Positions 15,539 to 22,474 of a DNA stretch of 43,931 nt are shown piece by piece (within the stretch, counting starts at the first letter, position 1; each line of letters starts with the position of its first letter). The stretch spans positions 1 to 43,931 of IMG/VR virus record IMGVR_UViG_3300009551_000071, one strand, 5' to 3'. The notes beneath the pieces are model-generated. The model searched no databases. It was given only the letters and a program-made list of their open reading frames with translations, and was not told the origin of the DNA. Source of the stretch: a virus. The position numbers were made by a program, and so were the translations under genes.

Positions 15539-16147
15539 GTGCGCCAGCCGATTACCTGCGTAGCTCTCGAAATGACCACGGTGTGCGACCGCGCCTGCCC
15601 TGATTGCTGTGCAAACATCAACCGGGGCGAACGGGATGCGGTCCATCACCCGTGGGAGTACTTTGAGGACGCGGCAAGGTTACTGTACGGGATTCACCGC
15701 ATCCACCTGACCGGAGGGGAGCCGACAACGCATCCACGCTTTGCCGAGTTTGTCCCCCGGTTCCGGCAACTGTTCGGCTGCACGCTCCTGACCCTGCAAA
15801 CCGACTGTTTTAAGACGGTCCAATACCACGAAACCCTGAAGCACTTCGACCACATATATCCCAGCCGGTACGATTCACGGAACGCCAAAGCCGTCGAACT
15901 TGTAATGATTTCTTACAAGTCCACCGAATGGAGCGGCGAATTCACCCCGCGTTCAAGGCGCGGCTCTGGGGCCGTCTGCTTTCGCGGACTCTCGGATACC
16001 GTGGCCTATGCGGACGGGAAGCTCCACGGCTGCTGTGTGTCACCGGGGATACCGGGAGCCGCAACACTGGAGCCATGCGCGGATTGGCGGGATAAAATCG
16101 CTGGATTGGCGCTGCCGTGCGGGGATTGTTTCTTTTCCCCGGATTGA
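15539..16147 (+). CDS. Radical SAM protein
   Basis: 202 residues from GTG 15539; an ATG at 15509 is in frame and would overlap the glycosyltransferase. VCDRACPDC (C16, C20, C23) is the CxxxCxxC ligand set for the [4Fe-4S] cluster and HLTGGEPTTHP (57-67) the SAM-binding GGEP motif. C-terminal Cys residues in GCCVSPG, PCADW and CGDC could bind a second cluster (SPASM-like). Radical SAM enzymes of this size modify peptides or sugars. Last gene of the island, so glycan or virion-peptide modification is a fair guess. Compact for the family. Confidence 0.85.
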   Translation: MRQPITCVALEMTTVCDRACPDCCANINRGERDAVHHPWEYFEDAARLLYGIHRIHLTGGEPTTHPRFAEFVPRFRQLFGCTLLTLQTDCFKTVQYHETLKHFDHIYPSRYDSRNAKAVELVMISYKSTEWSGEFTPRSRRGSGAVCFRGLSDTVAYADGKLHGCCVSPGIPGAATLEPCADWRDKIAGLALPCGDCFFSPD

Positions 16148-16160
16148 TAACTTCCGGCAG

Positions 16161-16198
16161 TATTGCGTAACAGCGTTGTAGCGTGGTAAAGTCTGGTC
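16161..16198 (+). promoter_or_regulatory. Promoter with tandem 8-bp operator repeats
   Basis: Octads TATTGCGT, AACAGCGT, TGTAGCGT, GGTAAAGT run from 16161 to 16192. TTGCGT (16163-16168) and TAAAGT (16187-16192) form a -35/-10 pair with an 18-bp spacer. ATG 16199 follows after 6 nt, so the message is probably leaderless. Confidence 0.65.
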
Positions 16199-16264
16199 AT
16201 GACTTGGATCGAATCGGATGAAGTGGCGCTGGCCGACATGAAGAAACTGGCAGGTGTCGAATGA
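16199..16264 (+). CDS. 21-residue peptide
   Basis: MTWIESDEVALADMKKLAGVE: acidic, helical, starting at the predicted transcription start and ending in an ATGA overlap with the next micro-gene. Could be a leader peptide. No family. Confidence 0.4.
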   Translation: MTWIESDEVALADMKKLAGVE

Positions 16265-16344
16265 CATGGCAATCAATCGTCTGGCTTATCGCCGGGTTCG
16301 TGGCGCTTCAGAGTCTCAGGGCGGCGCTCAGGGGTTCGCGGTGA
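16261..16344 (+). CDS. 27-residue membrane peptide
   Basis: Hydrophobic residues 5-20 (SIVWLIAGFVALQSLR) followed by a basic tail make a single membrane helix. Linked by 4-base overlaps on both sides (ATGA and GTGA), which argues that it is translated. Function unknown. Confidence 0.45.
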   Translation: MTWQSIVWLIAGFVALQSLRAALRGSR

Positions 16345-16499
16345 ATTCGGACTGGCTGGAACTTCTGGACGCCGCAAAAGCCGCGCTGGAAGAAATGTGC
16401 CACACTACTGCGCCGCGCACCTCGTTCACTGACTCCGTAGACAGGTTGGATGCGGCAATCACCAGATGTGAAAACTATACAGTGGCGAAATTCCGATGA
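16341..16499 (+). CDS. 52-residue hypothetical protein
   Basis: GTG start overlapping the previous stop. Two helices: WLELLDAAKAALEEMC and SVDRLDAAITRCE. Ends in a 4-base overlap with the next gene. Not recognised. Confidence 0.55.
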   Translation: MNSDWLELLDAAKAALEEMCHTTAPRTSFTDSVDRLDAAITRCENYTVAKFR

Positions 16500-16792
16500 C
16501 CGACCTCAACGCCACCATCGCCCGCAAGAAAGACCAGAATACCGTTGCAATTGATCGTTTGTATCGCGCGGTAGCGCACTACGTGAAGCTGAATGGTGGC
16601 GTGGTTATCGTGGCGGGAGGAATTCAGGTTCAACAGTGGCCCGGAGAAGGCTCCATGAACTTCCATATATCCGTGACATGCACTGGTGGTAGGCTGCCTG
16701 CTTTTGCGGAACCTGAAGTGTCTCGTAAAACAAAACGAGAAGCCGCCCGCGACATGAAAGCCGACATGTACGGAGAAAACGGCAATGGATAA
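16496..16792 (+). CDS. Hypothetical protein with NATIAR N-terminus
   Basis: 98 residues, ATGA overlap. Begins MTDLNATIARKKDQ, the same NATIAR segment as the next gene. The middle (GGVVIVAGGIQVQQWPGEG) is beta-rich. Overlaps the next gene by 8 bases. Function unknown. Confidence 0.6.
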   Translation: MTDLNATIARKKDQNTVAIDRLYRAVAHYVKLNGGVVIVAGGIQVQQWPGEGSMNFHISVTCTGGRLPAFAEPEVSRKTKREAARDMKADMYGENGNG

Positions 16793-17078
16793 TTTGAACG
16801 CCACCATCGCCCGCTGTTTCGAGCACGTGGAGCGCATCGAACGAGATCCGCGAATTGATCCGGCTGTGGGGGATTTATTCCGCAAGCCCCGGCGTTGCAG
16901 GATCGTTCCTGAACCTCGATTCGTTGATTATGAAGTACTCGAAGTGACGGCATCCAAACTCGGTATCTTTCTGCGATACGCAAGCGGTCCGAACAGGGGA
17001 TGCGCCACCCGCAAACACCGGAACGACTTTCGCAAGTGGGCTGCTACCGCCGAAGTGATAAAGCGAGGTGACGCATGA
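16785..17078 (+). CDS. Hypothetical protein with NATIAR N-terminus
   Basis: 97 residues starting MDNLNATIARCFEHVERIE. Its first dozen residues mirror those of the preceding protein; the rest differs and looks like a small beta domain (DYEVLEVTASKLGIFLRYAS). Stop overlaps the ATG of the zinc-finger frame at 17075. Confidence 0.6.
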   Translation: MDNLNATIARCFEHVERIERDPRIDPAVGDLFRKPRRCRIVPEPRFVDYEVLEVTASKLGIFLRYASGPNRGCATRKHRNDFRKWAATAEVIKRGDA

Positions 17079-17275
17079 GCAACACCGAGTTTCGCTGTTC
17101 GTTCTGAGGCGTAGCGGATGACAATTCCCGTCTGATGATTTCTACGCCGGGAAAGCAGTGGACTCGCTCCTATATCTGCGCGGAGTGCGTTCTGGTTTGC
17201 ATGAAGATTCTGGATGAAGAAATCGGGGTGGATATCGTGGCGAGTGAAATCTGGTTAGTGGGGGAATGTCGATGA
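17075..17275 (+). pseudogene. ClpX-type zinc finger with in-frame TGA at the second Cys
   Basis: From ATG 17075 the frame reads MSNTEFRCSF, then TGA (17105-17107), then continues open through a ClpX-like zinc-binding domain (STPGKQWTRSYICAECVLVC) to TGA at 17273-17275, where the next ATG overlaps. In ClpX-type fingers the pattern is CSFCG...YICxxC, so the TGA stands exactly where the second Cys belongs; C8, C35 and C38 remain. Directly after the TGA, GGCGTAG (17108-17114) can pair with CTACGCC (17142-17148). It may be a nonsense mutation, a sequence error, or a recoded codon. Restart at ATG 17135 is possible. Confidence 0.55.
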
Positions 17276-17319
17276 GAGGTCAGGAGTTGTTCAGGATGAG
17301 GAAGAAGGAGGCGGCATAG
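17272..17319 (+). CDS. 15-residue peptide
   Basis: MRGQELFRMRKKEAA, strongly basic, coupled by ATGA to the interrupted zinc-finger frame and followed at once by the next ATG at 17320. May only serve coupling. Confidence 0.3.
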   Translation: MRGQELFRMRKKEAA

Positions 17320-17496
17320 ATGTTAACGGGATGGAAATACTACTGGAATCGATACCTCGGCTGGATTCCCGTGCAGCCGTGCCGCATGTGCCGCGCGTGG
17401 TACTGGGGTGGCTGGCCGATGCGGGGATGGACCGCCAACATGCGGGAATATTGCTCGAAATCCTGTTATGAAGAAGCTGGTGGAGGTCTACTTTGA
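17320..17496 (+). CDS. Small Trp- and Cys-rich protein
   Basis: 58 residues starting directly after the previous stop. PCRMCRAW and YCSKSCYEE give a CxxC...CxxxC zinc-like set, with nine Trp residues. TTGA overlap with the next gene. Family unknown. Confidence 0.55.
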   Translation: MLTGWKYYWNRYLGWIPVQPCRMCRAWYWGGWPMRGWTANMREYCSKSCYEEAGGGLL

Positions 17497-17945
17497 GCCG
17501 ATCAGGATATATAGACGATATGGATGATGATCTGGCGATGGGACGTTGGCGCGCGCAGGTAGCCAGCGCGACTCGCGGAAAGCGCGGCCAAAAGATGCTG
17601 ACTGATCTTCTCGCGGCACTCGACGCCATGCCCGATAAAGCTCTTATCGTTGGAGAACTGGAGCAATTCGACGCAGATGCTGGATGTTTGAATGTTTGCG
17701 CTCTAGGCGCACTTGGACACGCACGCGGCATAGACATGCAGAACTTGGACCCATCCGAGCCGGAGCAGGTAGCTGCTGCTTTTGACATAGCGCCGCAGTT
17801 GGCAGAGGAAATCGTCTACATGAACGACGAATACTTCGATTTCGAGTACGTCGGAAATGTCCGCACAGACATCACCCCAGAAAAACGCTGGGAGAAAATG
17901 CGGGAGTGGGTAGCGAAACAAATCACACCAGAGATACCCGCATGA
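17493..17945 (+). CDS. Conserved phage hypothetical protein
   Basis: 150 residues from TTG in a 4-base overlap. The run MGRWRAQVASATRGKRGQK, then CALGALGHARGID and IVYMNDE, belongs to a protein type I recognise from many phages of proteobacteria (RGKRGQ ... LGALG ... NDE), function not known. Intact and of normal length. Together with the neighbouring micro-genes it probably acts early. Confidence 0.72.
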   Translation: MSRSGYIDDMDDDLAMGRWRAQVASATRGKRGQKMLTDLLAALDAMPDKALIVGELEQFDADAGCLNVCALGALGHARGIDMQNLDPSEPEQVAAAFDIAPQLAEEIVYMNDEYFDFEYVGNVRTDITPEKRWEKMREWVAKQITPEIPA

Positions 17946-18070
17946 CTCTGCACACCATAGAGGCCCGCAATCGATCAAGGGAAAAGGATCTGGCGAAGTA
18001 CTTCGGGCAAACCCTGCTGATTACGCTGGCGGCGCTTGGATGGGTTACTTTCCTGATCCGAATAGCTTAG
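17942..18070 (+). CDS. 42-residue one-helix membrane protein
   Basis: ATGA overlap. Charged N-terminal half, then a membrane helix at about 22-41 (GQTLLITLAALGWVTFLIRI) running to the C-terminus. It is the end of the rightward operon; its 3' end overlaps the 3' end of the minus-strand gene by 26 bases. Confidence 0.55.
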   Translation: MTLHTIEARNRSREKDLAKYFGQTLLITLAALGWVTFLIRIA

Positions 18071-18365
18071 CGATTGCGCCGTGGGCTCCGGTAACCGAAT
18101 CGCTGTACAGGATCAAAAGCACGGCGACCGCTACACGAATGAACAAGCGCTCTCCGCGCCCGTAGCTCTTGGTGATTCTCTCGTTTGACAATCTGAGCGC
18201 CTTCTCGATTGAGTCAAGCTGGCGCATCGCGATGTTGATATTCTGGCAGGCGCTGGATAGCTCTTTGCGGGTTTCGTCATGCTGGTTCAGCAGCCGGGTA
18301 AACTGTGACTCCAGAGAGCCGAGTCTCCCCTTTATTTCTCCGATCATCTCTGCATAGTCAGGCAT
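18045..18365 (-). CDS. Coiled-coil membrane-tail protein
   Basis: 106 residues from the ATG at 18365-18363 (an upstream ATG at 18380 is in frame). Residues 1-75 are coiled coil (LGSLESQFTRLLNQHDE, QLDSIEKALRLSNERI), followed by one hydrophobic segment at about 80-93 (FIRVAVAVLLILYS). Topology resembles small phage inner-membrane proteins such as spanin-like or superinfection proteins, but neither is shown. Overlaps the upstream minus-strand gene by 8 bases. Confidence 0.62.
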   Translation of the reverse strand: MPDYAEMIGEIKGRLGSLESQFTRLLNQHDETRKELSSACQNINIAMRQLDSIEKALRLSNERITKSYGRGERLFIRVAVAVLLILYSDSVTGAHGAIAKLFGSGK

Positions 18366-18702
18366 GAGGACCAGTTCCATCCTTTGAGTCTGACACTTCA
18401 GCGGCCACAGTGGAACCGCTGACTGTGGATTCTTTCACAGATTCAACACCTCCATCGGGATTCTTTTTGACACGCTCTGAGGACTGTATTTCGGGGCCGT
18501 GGGGAATTGGCCCGCGCAGGCTAATCAACGTAAGAACCGCCTCCCGGAACCATTCATAGGACCATTCAAGGGGCTCTATGCGGTTGAAGGGCCACGGTAA
18601 AGTTTTCCGCATGGTGACGGCGCCCGCGATCGCAAACAGTTCCAACCCGTCTTTGTGACGGCTAGCAAAAGCGATAACCGGTCCCCAGTTCATTTCCCGC
18701 AT
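18358..18702 (-). CDS. Hypothetical protein, minus strand
   Basis: 114 residues if started at MREMNWGPVIAFASRHK (ATG at 18702); an earlier ATG at 18732 exists. Globular first half with aromatic residues (EPLEWSYEWFREAVLTLIS), then a disordered Ser/Lys-rich tail. Divergent from the portal gene, from which its start is 30 bases away. Function unknown. Confidence 0.55.
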   Translation of the reverse strand: MREMNWGPVIAFASRHKDGLELFAIAGAVTMRKTLPWPFNRIEPLEWSYEWFREAVLTLISLRGPIPHGPEIQSSERVKKNPDGGVESVKESTVSGSTVAAEVSDSKDGTGPHA

Positions 18703-18710
18703 TGTACCCC

Positions 18711-18732
18711 AGCTATGGGATAATCCACACAA
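18711..18732 (+). promoter_or_regulatory. Portal promoter with extended -10
   Basis: TATGGGATAAT gives an extended -10 (TGG then GATAAT, 18719-18724), 8 nt before ATG 18733. No clear -35 and no ribosome site. It would start the head operon as a leaderless message. Confidence 0.5.
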
Positions 18733-20718
18733 ATGCGCGAACTAATTACCGGACTCGGAAACCGATTCAAGGCCTGGGCGACCGCGCCCGCTGTGCAGAC
18801 GCTCTCGCCACCCGTACCCGAACGCCGGGAAGACCTGCGCCCGCTGGTCAGATCGCTCGTCGAAACTCTGGCAATGAAGTCCGTCGAAGAGGATTTCCGC
18901 AAGCGGGACATCATGGAATTCGCCGGCGAGTTGCAGGAAGCGGCCATGATGGGAGGCTCGGGGCCATGGCTGGGGCCAATGACGTTCGCGGAATCCTCGG
19001 TACCGGGCGGCCTGAAAAAGGCGCATGAGCAGGGGGTCCGTGCCCGGGAGTCGTTCATGAATGCGCAGGGAGCCAACGGCATCTTCGAGCTGGAACTCAA
19101 TAACTGGGAATGGCGCCGTGAGGCCGCTTTCGGCTGGCTGGAGTTCTCGCGTTGGGGCATCCAGCAAATCATCCTGATTTCCCGGCTGTACTACATCAAG
19201 AACCCCATCGTGCGCAGGCTGGTCAACGTGTGCGCGATCTACGTATTCGGGCGCGGCGTTGAGGTCAGTTCCCCGGACAAAGACGCGAACGACGAAATCA
19301 AGCGGTTCTTTGATCGTAATCAGAAAGTGCTCGGACAGGTTGCGCTCACGGACATGGAGCGGCGCAAAGACTACGACGGAAATCTGTTCTTCGTGTTTTT
19401 CGCAAATGGGGACACGGGCGAAACAGACGTCCGAACCATCGACGCGACCGAAGTGCAGGAGATCGTGACGGACCCGGAAGACTGCGACGTGGAGTGGTAC
19501 TTCCATCGCATGTGGGTGCAGCGCACCTTCAATCCGGAGACGGGACAGTTCCAACAGATCACGGGCGACTGCTGGTACCCGGCAGTTGGCTACGAACCGG
19601 CCGCGAAACCCGCAACGATCAACGGCAAGCCCGTAATGTGGGACAACCCGGTCTATCACCGGAAGTGCGGCACGGTAGGCAAGTGGCTGTTTGGATGTCC
19701 GCGGATCTATCCGATGCTCGACTGGGCGAAGGCATCGCGCAAGTTCCTGGAAGCGTGCGCCGCCGTCAAAGCGGCTCTCGCTCAGATTGCCATGACGATC
19801 ACGACGAAGGGCGGTCAACAGGCGCTCGAAGGAATCAAGCGGCAACTGGAAACGACGGTCAACACCGGGAACTCATCGTGGTACGACCAGAACCCCACAG
19901 CGGTAAACGGTTCGATCTGGGCATCGGGGCCGGGAACCGCACTGGCTGCGTTCAAAAGCTCTGGCGAAGGCGGCGATCCTGAAGAGGTCCGGCAGTACAA
20001 GCTCATGTGCTGCATGGTTAAAGACGTGCCGGAAACATTCCTTGCAGACGTGAGCACGGGCAACCTGGCGACGGCTACGACGCTGGACCGGCCCACGGAA
20101 CTGGCGTTCAAATCGTTGCAGGAGGAATGGCGGGAGGATCTGTGCGTCATCGTGACGTTTGCGCTTCGCAATTCCGCGAAGGCGCCGAACTCGAAATTCC
20201 GTGAAGCGCTGGCCGCGCGGAAACTGAACATGGACAAACCCGTCCTGATCTACGAAGCGAAGCGGGTACGGAATCACCGGGGCGACTGGCACTACGTGGT
20301 ATCCGAAGCGAAACCGGAAGTCACGAACGCAATCGAAGTAACCGTAACCTTCCCTGAGATCCGCGAAGGCGATATCCCGGCTTTGGTGACTGCGACGGTG
20401 GAAGCGATGACGCTGAAGAATACGCAGGGACAGGTCGTAGGCATCGACCAGAAGACCGGCGTGCAGCACCTGTTTACGTTGCTGGGTATCGACAAGGCTG
20501 ATGAGATCGTAGAGCAGATGTACCCGGACGGTGAGTACGATCCGAACCGCGAGAACCAGGCCGATGCAGAAGCGGAGCGCACAGCACAGGCCGCGAAAGC
20601 AGTGGCAGCACTGAAACCGCAACCGGACCCAGCGAAGAAGCCCACCATGGAAGCGGCGTTAGACCGGCTGGCTGGTGCAATGGACCGCATCAAAGAATCC
20701 TGGAAGGACGCGGCGTGA
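18733..20718 (+). CDS. Portal protein
   Basis: 661 residues, large but normal for Mu-like or actinophage-like portals. Recognised by the order portal, minor head, protease, capsid and by segments such as NPIVRRLVNVCAIYVFGRGV (about 158-177) and the C-terminal VKDVPETFLADVSTGNLATA, typical of portals that clip around the DNA channel. The last 60 residues are Ala/Lys-rich and disordered. A dodecamer of this protein forms the packaging vertex and is driven by the terminase at 4257. Ends in a GTGA overlap. Confidence 0.85.
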   Translation: MRELITGLGNRFKAWATAPAVQTLSPPVPERREDLRPLVRSLVETLAMKSVEEDFRKRDIMEFAGELQEAAMMGGSGPWLGPMTFAESSVPGGLKKAHEQGVRARESFMNAQGANGIFELELNNWEWRREAAFGWLEFSRWGIQQIILISRLYYIKNPIVRRLVNVCAIYVFGRGVEVSSPDKDANDEIKRFFDRNQKVLGQVALTDMERRKDYDGNLFFVFFANGDTGETDVRTIDATEVQEIVTDPEDCDVEWYFHRMWVQRTFNPETGQFQQITGDCWYPAVGYEPAAKPATINGKPVMWDNPVYHRKCGTVGKWLFGCPRIYPMLDWAKASRKFLEACAAVKAALAQIAMTITTKGGQQALEGIKRQLETTVNTGNSSWYDQNPTAVNGSIWASGPGTALAAFKSSGEGGDPEEVRQYKLMCCMVKDVPETFLADVSTGNLATATTLDRPTELAFKSLQEEWREDLCVIVTFALRNSAKAPNSKFREALAARKLNMDKPVLIYEAKRVRNHRGDWHYVVSEAKPEVTNAIEVTVTFPEIREGDIPALVTATVEAMTLKNTQGQVVGIDQKTGVQHLFTLLGIDKADEIVEQMYPDGEYDPNRENQADAEAERTAQAAKAVAALKPQPDPAKKPTMEAALDRLAGAMDRIKESWKDAA

Positions 20719-21143
20719 AAATGGAGCCCGTTCAGTCATCGAATGTCGCCGAGATCGGCTGGGAGAACGACACCTTGGCCGTGAACTACAAGAGCGGCAC
20801 GTCCATCGAACTTCCCGGCGTCACCAAAGCACAGTACGAAGAACTGATGGCCGCGCCATCGAAGGGAAAGGCACTGAATGGATTGATTGCGCTGCGGGCT
20901 GGCGTCACGCTGAAATCGTGTGCGCCGAACAGTGCGGCGTCCGTGGCGGCCGGAATCCCGATTCACACAACGCAGGCAGACGGATGCTGCGGGAAGGCGC
21001 TGAACCGCGCATCACTCACCGGGAAGCTGGATAATCTGGAGCCGTTCCAATGCCCACGATGCGGCATCGAATACAGACCGGCGGCGAAAGGCCCGCTGGT
21101 GCTCTGGCAAGCCGTCTGTGACGTGATGGTGTTCAAGGTATGA
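20715..21143 (+). CDS. KTSC-domain protein with zinc ribbon
   Basis: 142 residues from GTG 20715. Residues 4-60 fit the KTSC domain: VQSSNVAEIGWENDTLAVNY, then IELPGVTKAQYEELMAAPS and KGKALNGLI. The second half carries ADGCCGKAL and QCPRCGIEY, a likely zinc ribbon. KTSC proteins are common in phages; their role is not settled. It sits between portal and minor head genes with 4-base overlaps, so virion association or assembly is plausible. Confidence 0.8.
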   Translation: MKMEPVQSSNVAEIGWENDTLAVNYKSGTSIELPGVTKAQYEELMAAPSKGKALNGLIALRAGVTLKSCAPNSAASVAAGIPIHTTQADGCCGKALNRASLTGKLDNLEPFQCPRCGIEYRPAAKGPLVLWQAVCDVMVFKV

Positions 21144-21952
21144 CGCCGGAAGCGGAACTGCTGGAGGCCGTCAACGATCTCGCCTCCCTGCTGGAATCAG
21201 AGACACGGCCAAAGCTCCAGCTTCGCCGCGACAAAGCCATAGCCGGGCCATCGCGCGTCATTCAGAAACTCGCACGGTCCCGGTTCCGATCGCAACTGAA
21301 AGCCGTCCTGCAATCCCATGCACTCCGCAACCTGACGCACCTGAAAGAAGCGGAGACTGAAGCCGAAGCCCGGCAGCGCGTTATCGACGAAGCGACACTC
21401 ACGCTCGGGACAGTGATCTACCACCAGCCCGTCACCGCTGTAGATTCCCTGCGATACGACACAGCCATCAGAGCGGCAATTCAAAGCGGAGCGGAGAGCG
21501 CGGCGGAAGTACTGGCATCGGCACCGGCGAACCCGGAATCCTTCATCGCAGAATATCTGAAGTCGAACGGGTTCACGAAGCTGACCGGCGAGATTGACAA
21601 AACTACGGTGGACCGCATTGCTACCGCCATCGCAGAAGCCTACGAAGAGGGCGCGGACTTCGATGCAACGGTAAAGGCCGTGCGCGCGGAGTTTGTGGAC
21701 ATGACCGCGAACCGGGCGAAGATGATTGCACACACAGAATTGAACGATGCCTACAATCAAAGCATTCTGCACTTTGGGGAAGAGGCTGGAGCCACGCGCA
21801 AAAGCTGGCAAACGGATTTAGCGCCGTGCCTGATCTGCATAGCGAATTCCCTGCAAGGTGAGATCGCATTCGATGAAGATTTTGAAAGCGGCGACGAGGC
21901 TCCCCCTTCGCATCCTAATTGCATGTGCTCCCTGATGCTTCACGCCGGATAA
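21140..21952 (+). CDS. Minor head protein (Mu gpF / SPP1 gp7-like)
   Basis: 270 residues, ATGA overlap. The C-terminal third shows the family signature: NRAKMIAHTELNDAYNQSIL, then CLICIANSLQGEI, and PPSHPNCMCSLML. The Cys/His set (CLIC, HPNCMC) probably binds metal. Proteins of this family sit at the portal vertex and help head assembly or DNA ejection. N-terminal part is helical. Confidence 0.87.
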   Translation: MTPEAELLEAVNDLASLLESETRPKLQLRRDKAIAGPSRVIQKLARSRFRSQLKAVLQSHALRNLTHLKEAETEAEARQRVIDEATLTLGTVIYHQPVTAVDSLRYDTAIRAAIQSGAESAAEVLASAPANPESFIAEYLKSNGFTKLTGEIDKTTVDRIATAIAEAYEEGADFDATVKAVRAEFVDMTANRAKMIAHTELNDAYNQSILHFGEEAGATRKSWQTDLAPCLICIANSLQGEIAFDEDFESGDEAPPSHPNCMCSLMLHAG

Positions 21953-22036
21953 TTTCCTTTACAGCTTCAGTCGTGCCAGAATCTCGCCATCGCGGAGCGT
22001 GAAGCGCGGCCCATGAGTCTCTTTGCGGAATCGGCG

Positions 22037-22048
22037 TAGAATGGTGGC
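22037..22048 (+). promoter_or_regulatory. Possible -10 element
   Basis: TAGAAT (22037-22042) lies 6 nt before the GTG at 22049, with no ribosome site. The -35 is weak. Position matches the other leaderless-type promoters. Confidence 0.35.
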
Positions 22049-22474
22049 GTGAACTTCCGCGCCTCAGCCCGCTACGTCCCGCTTAACCTCTCGGTCATCC
22101 AAAAGACCTATGCCACAGCAAACCGGCTGAGCGTGGAGCAATCCGCGGAAACGATTCTGGAAGCGGCCGAATCTATCGTTCCGGTTGACACGGGCGAACT
22201 CCGCGAATCCGGTCACACGGAAATCGAAGTCAGCGGCGACAAAGCTACTGGGTACGTCGTATTCGACGCGCCGCACGCGGCCTACGTCGAGTACGGGACC
22301 GGGATCCGCGGAGAAGCTTCACCAGGGGCGGGCGACGGACCTTACGATCCCAACTGGCCAGGAATGCCGGCTCAACCTTACGCACGTCCTGCACTGGACT
22401 CCACGCGCAGCGAAGTGGCGGAAATCTTCCGCGACAACTACACGGCGGCTACCCGGCTAATCGGCGGGAAGTAA
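22049..22474 (+). CDS. HK97 gp10-like tail/neck protein
   Basis: 141 residues from GTG. VPVDTGELRESGHTEIEVSG (about 50-69), then HAAYVEYGTGIRGEA, and QPYARPALDS are the hallmarks of the HK97 gp10 family (VDTGxLRxS ... YxxxVExGT ... PFxxPAL). The family takes part in head-tail completion. Its 3' end overlaps that of the minus-strand gene by 18 bases. Confidence 0.88.
   Translation: MNFRASARYVPLNLSVIQKTYATANRLSVEQSAETILEAAESIVPVDTGELRESGHTEIEVSGDKATGYVVFDAPHAAYVEYGTGIRGEASPGAGDGPYDPNWPGMPAQPYARPALDSTRSEVAEIFRDNYTAATRLIGGK

Noticed and set aside
17075-17275. Genome-wide reassignment of TGA to an amino acid
   Set aside because: TGA ends many genes at precise 4-base overlaps, so it works as a normal stop here; only the single codon at 17105 is unusual.
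18742-19845. A 367-codon minus-strand frame opposite the portal
   Set aside because: Shadow of the portal frame; no start context, no motifs.
21953-22046. A protein-like minus-strand frame (RRFRKETHGPRFTLRDGEIL)
   Set aside because: It looks coding but is under 35 codons and has no ATG, GTG or TTG start within the open frame, so it is left out; it could be a gene remnant.
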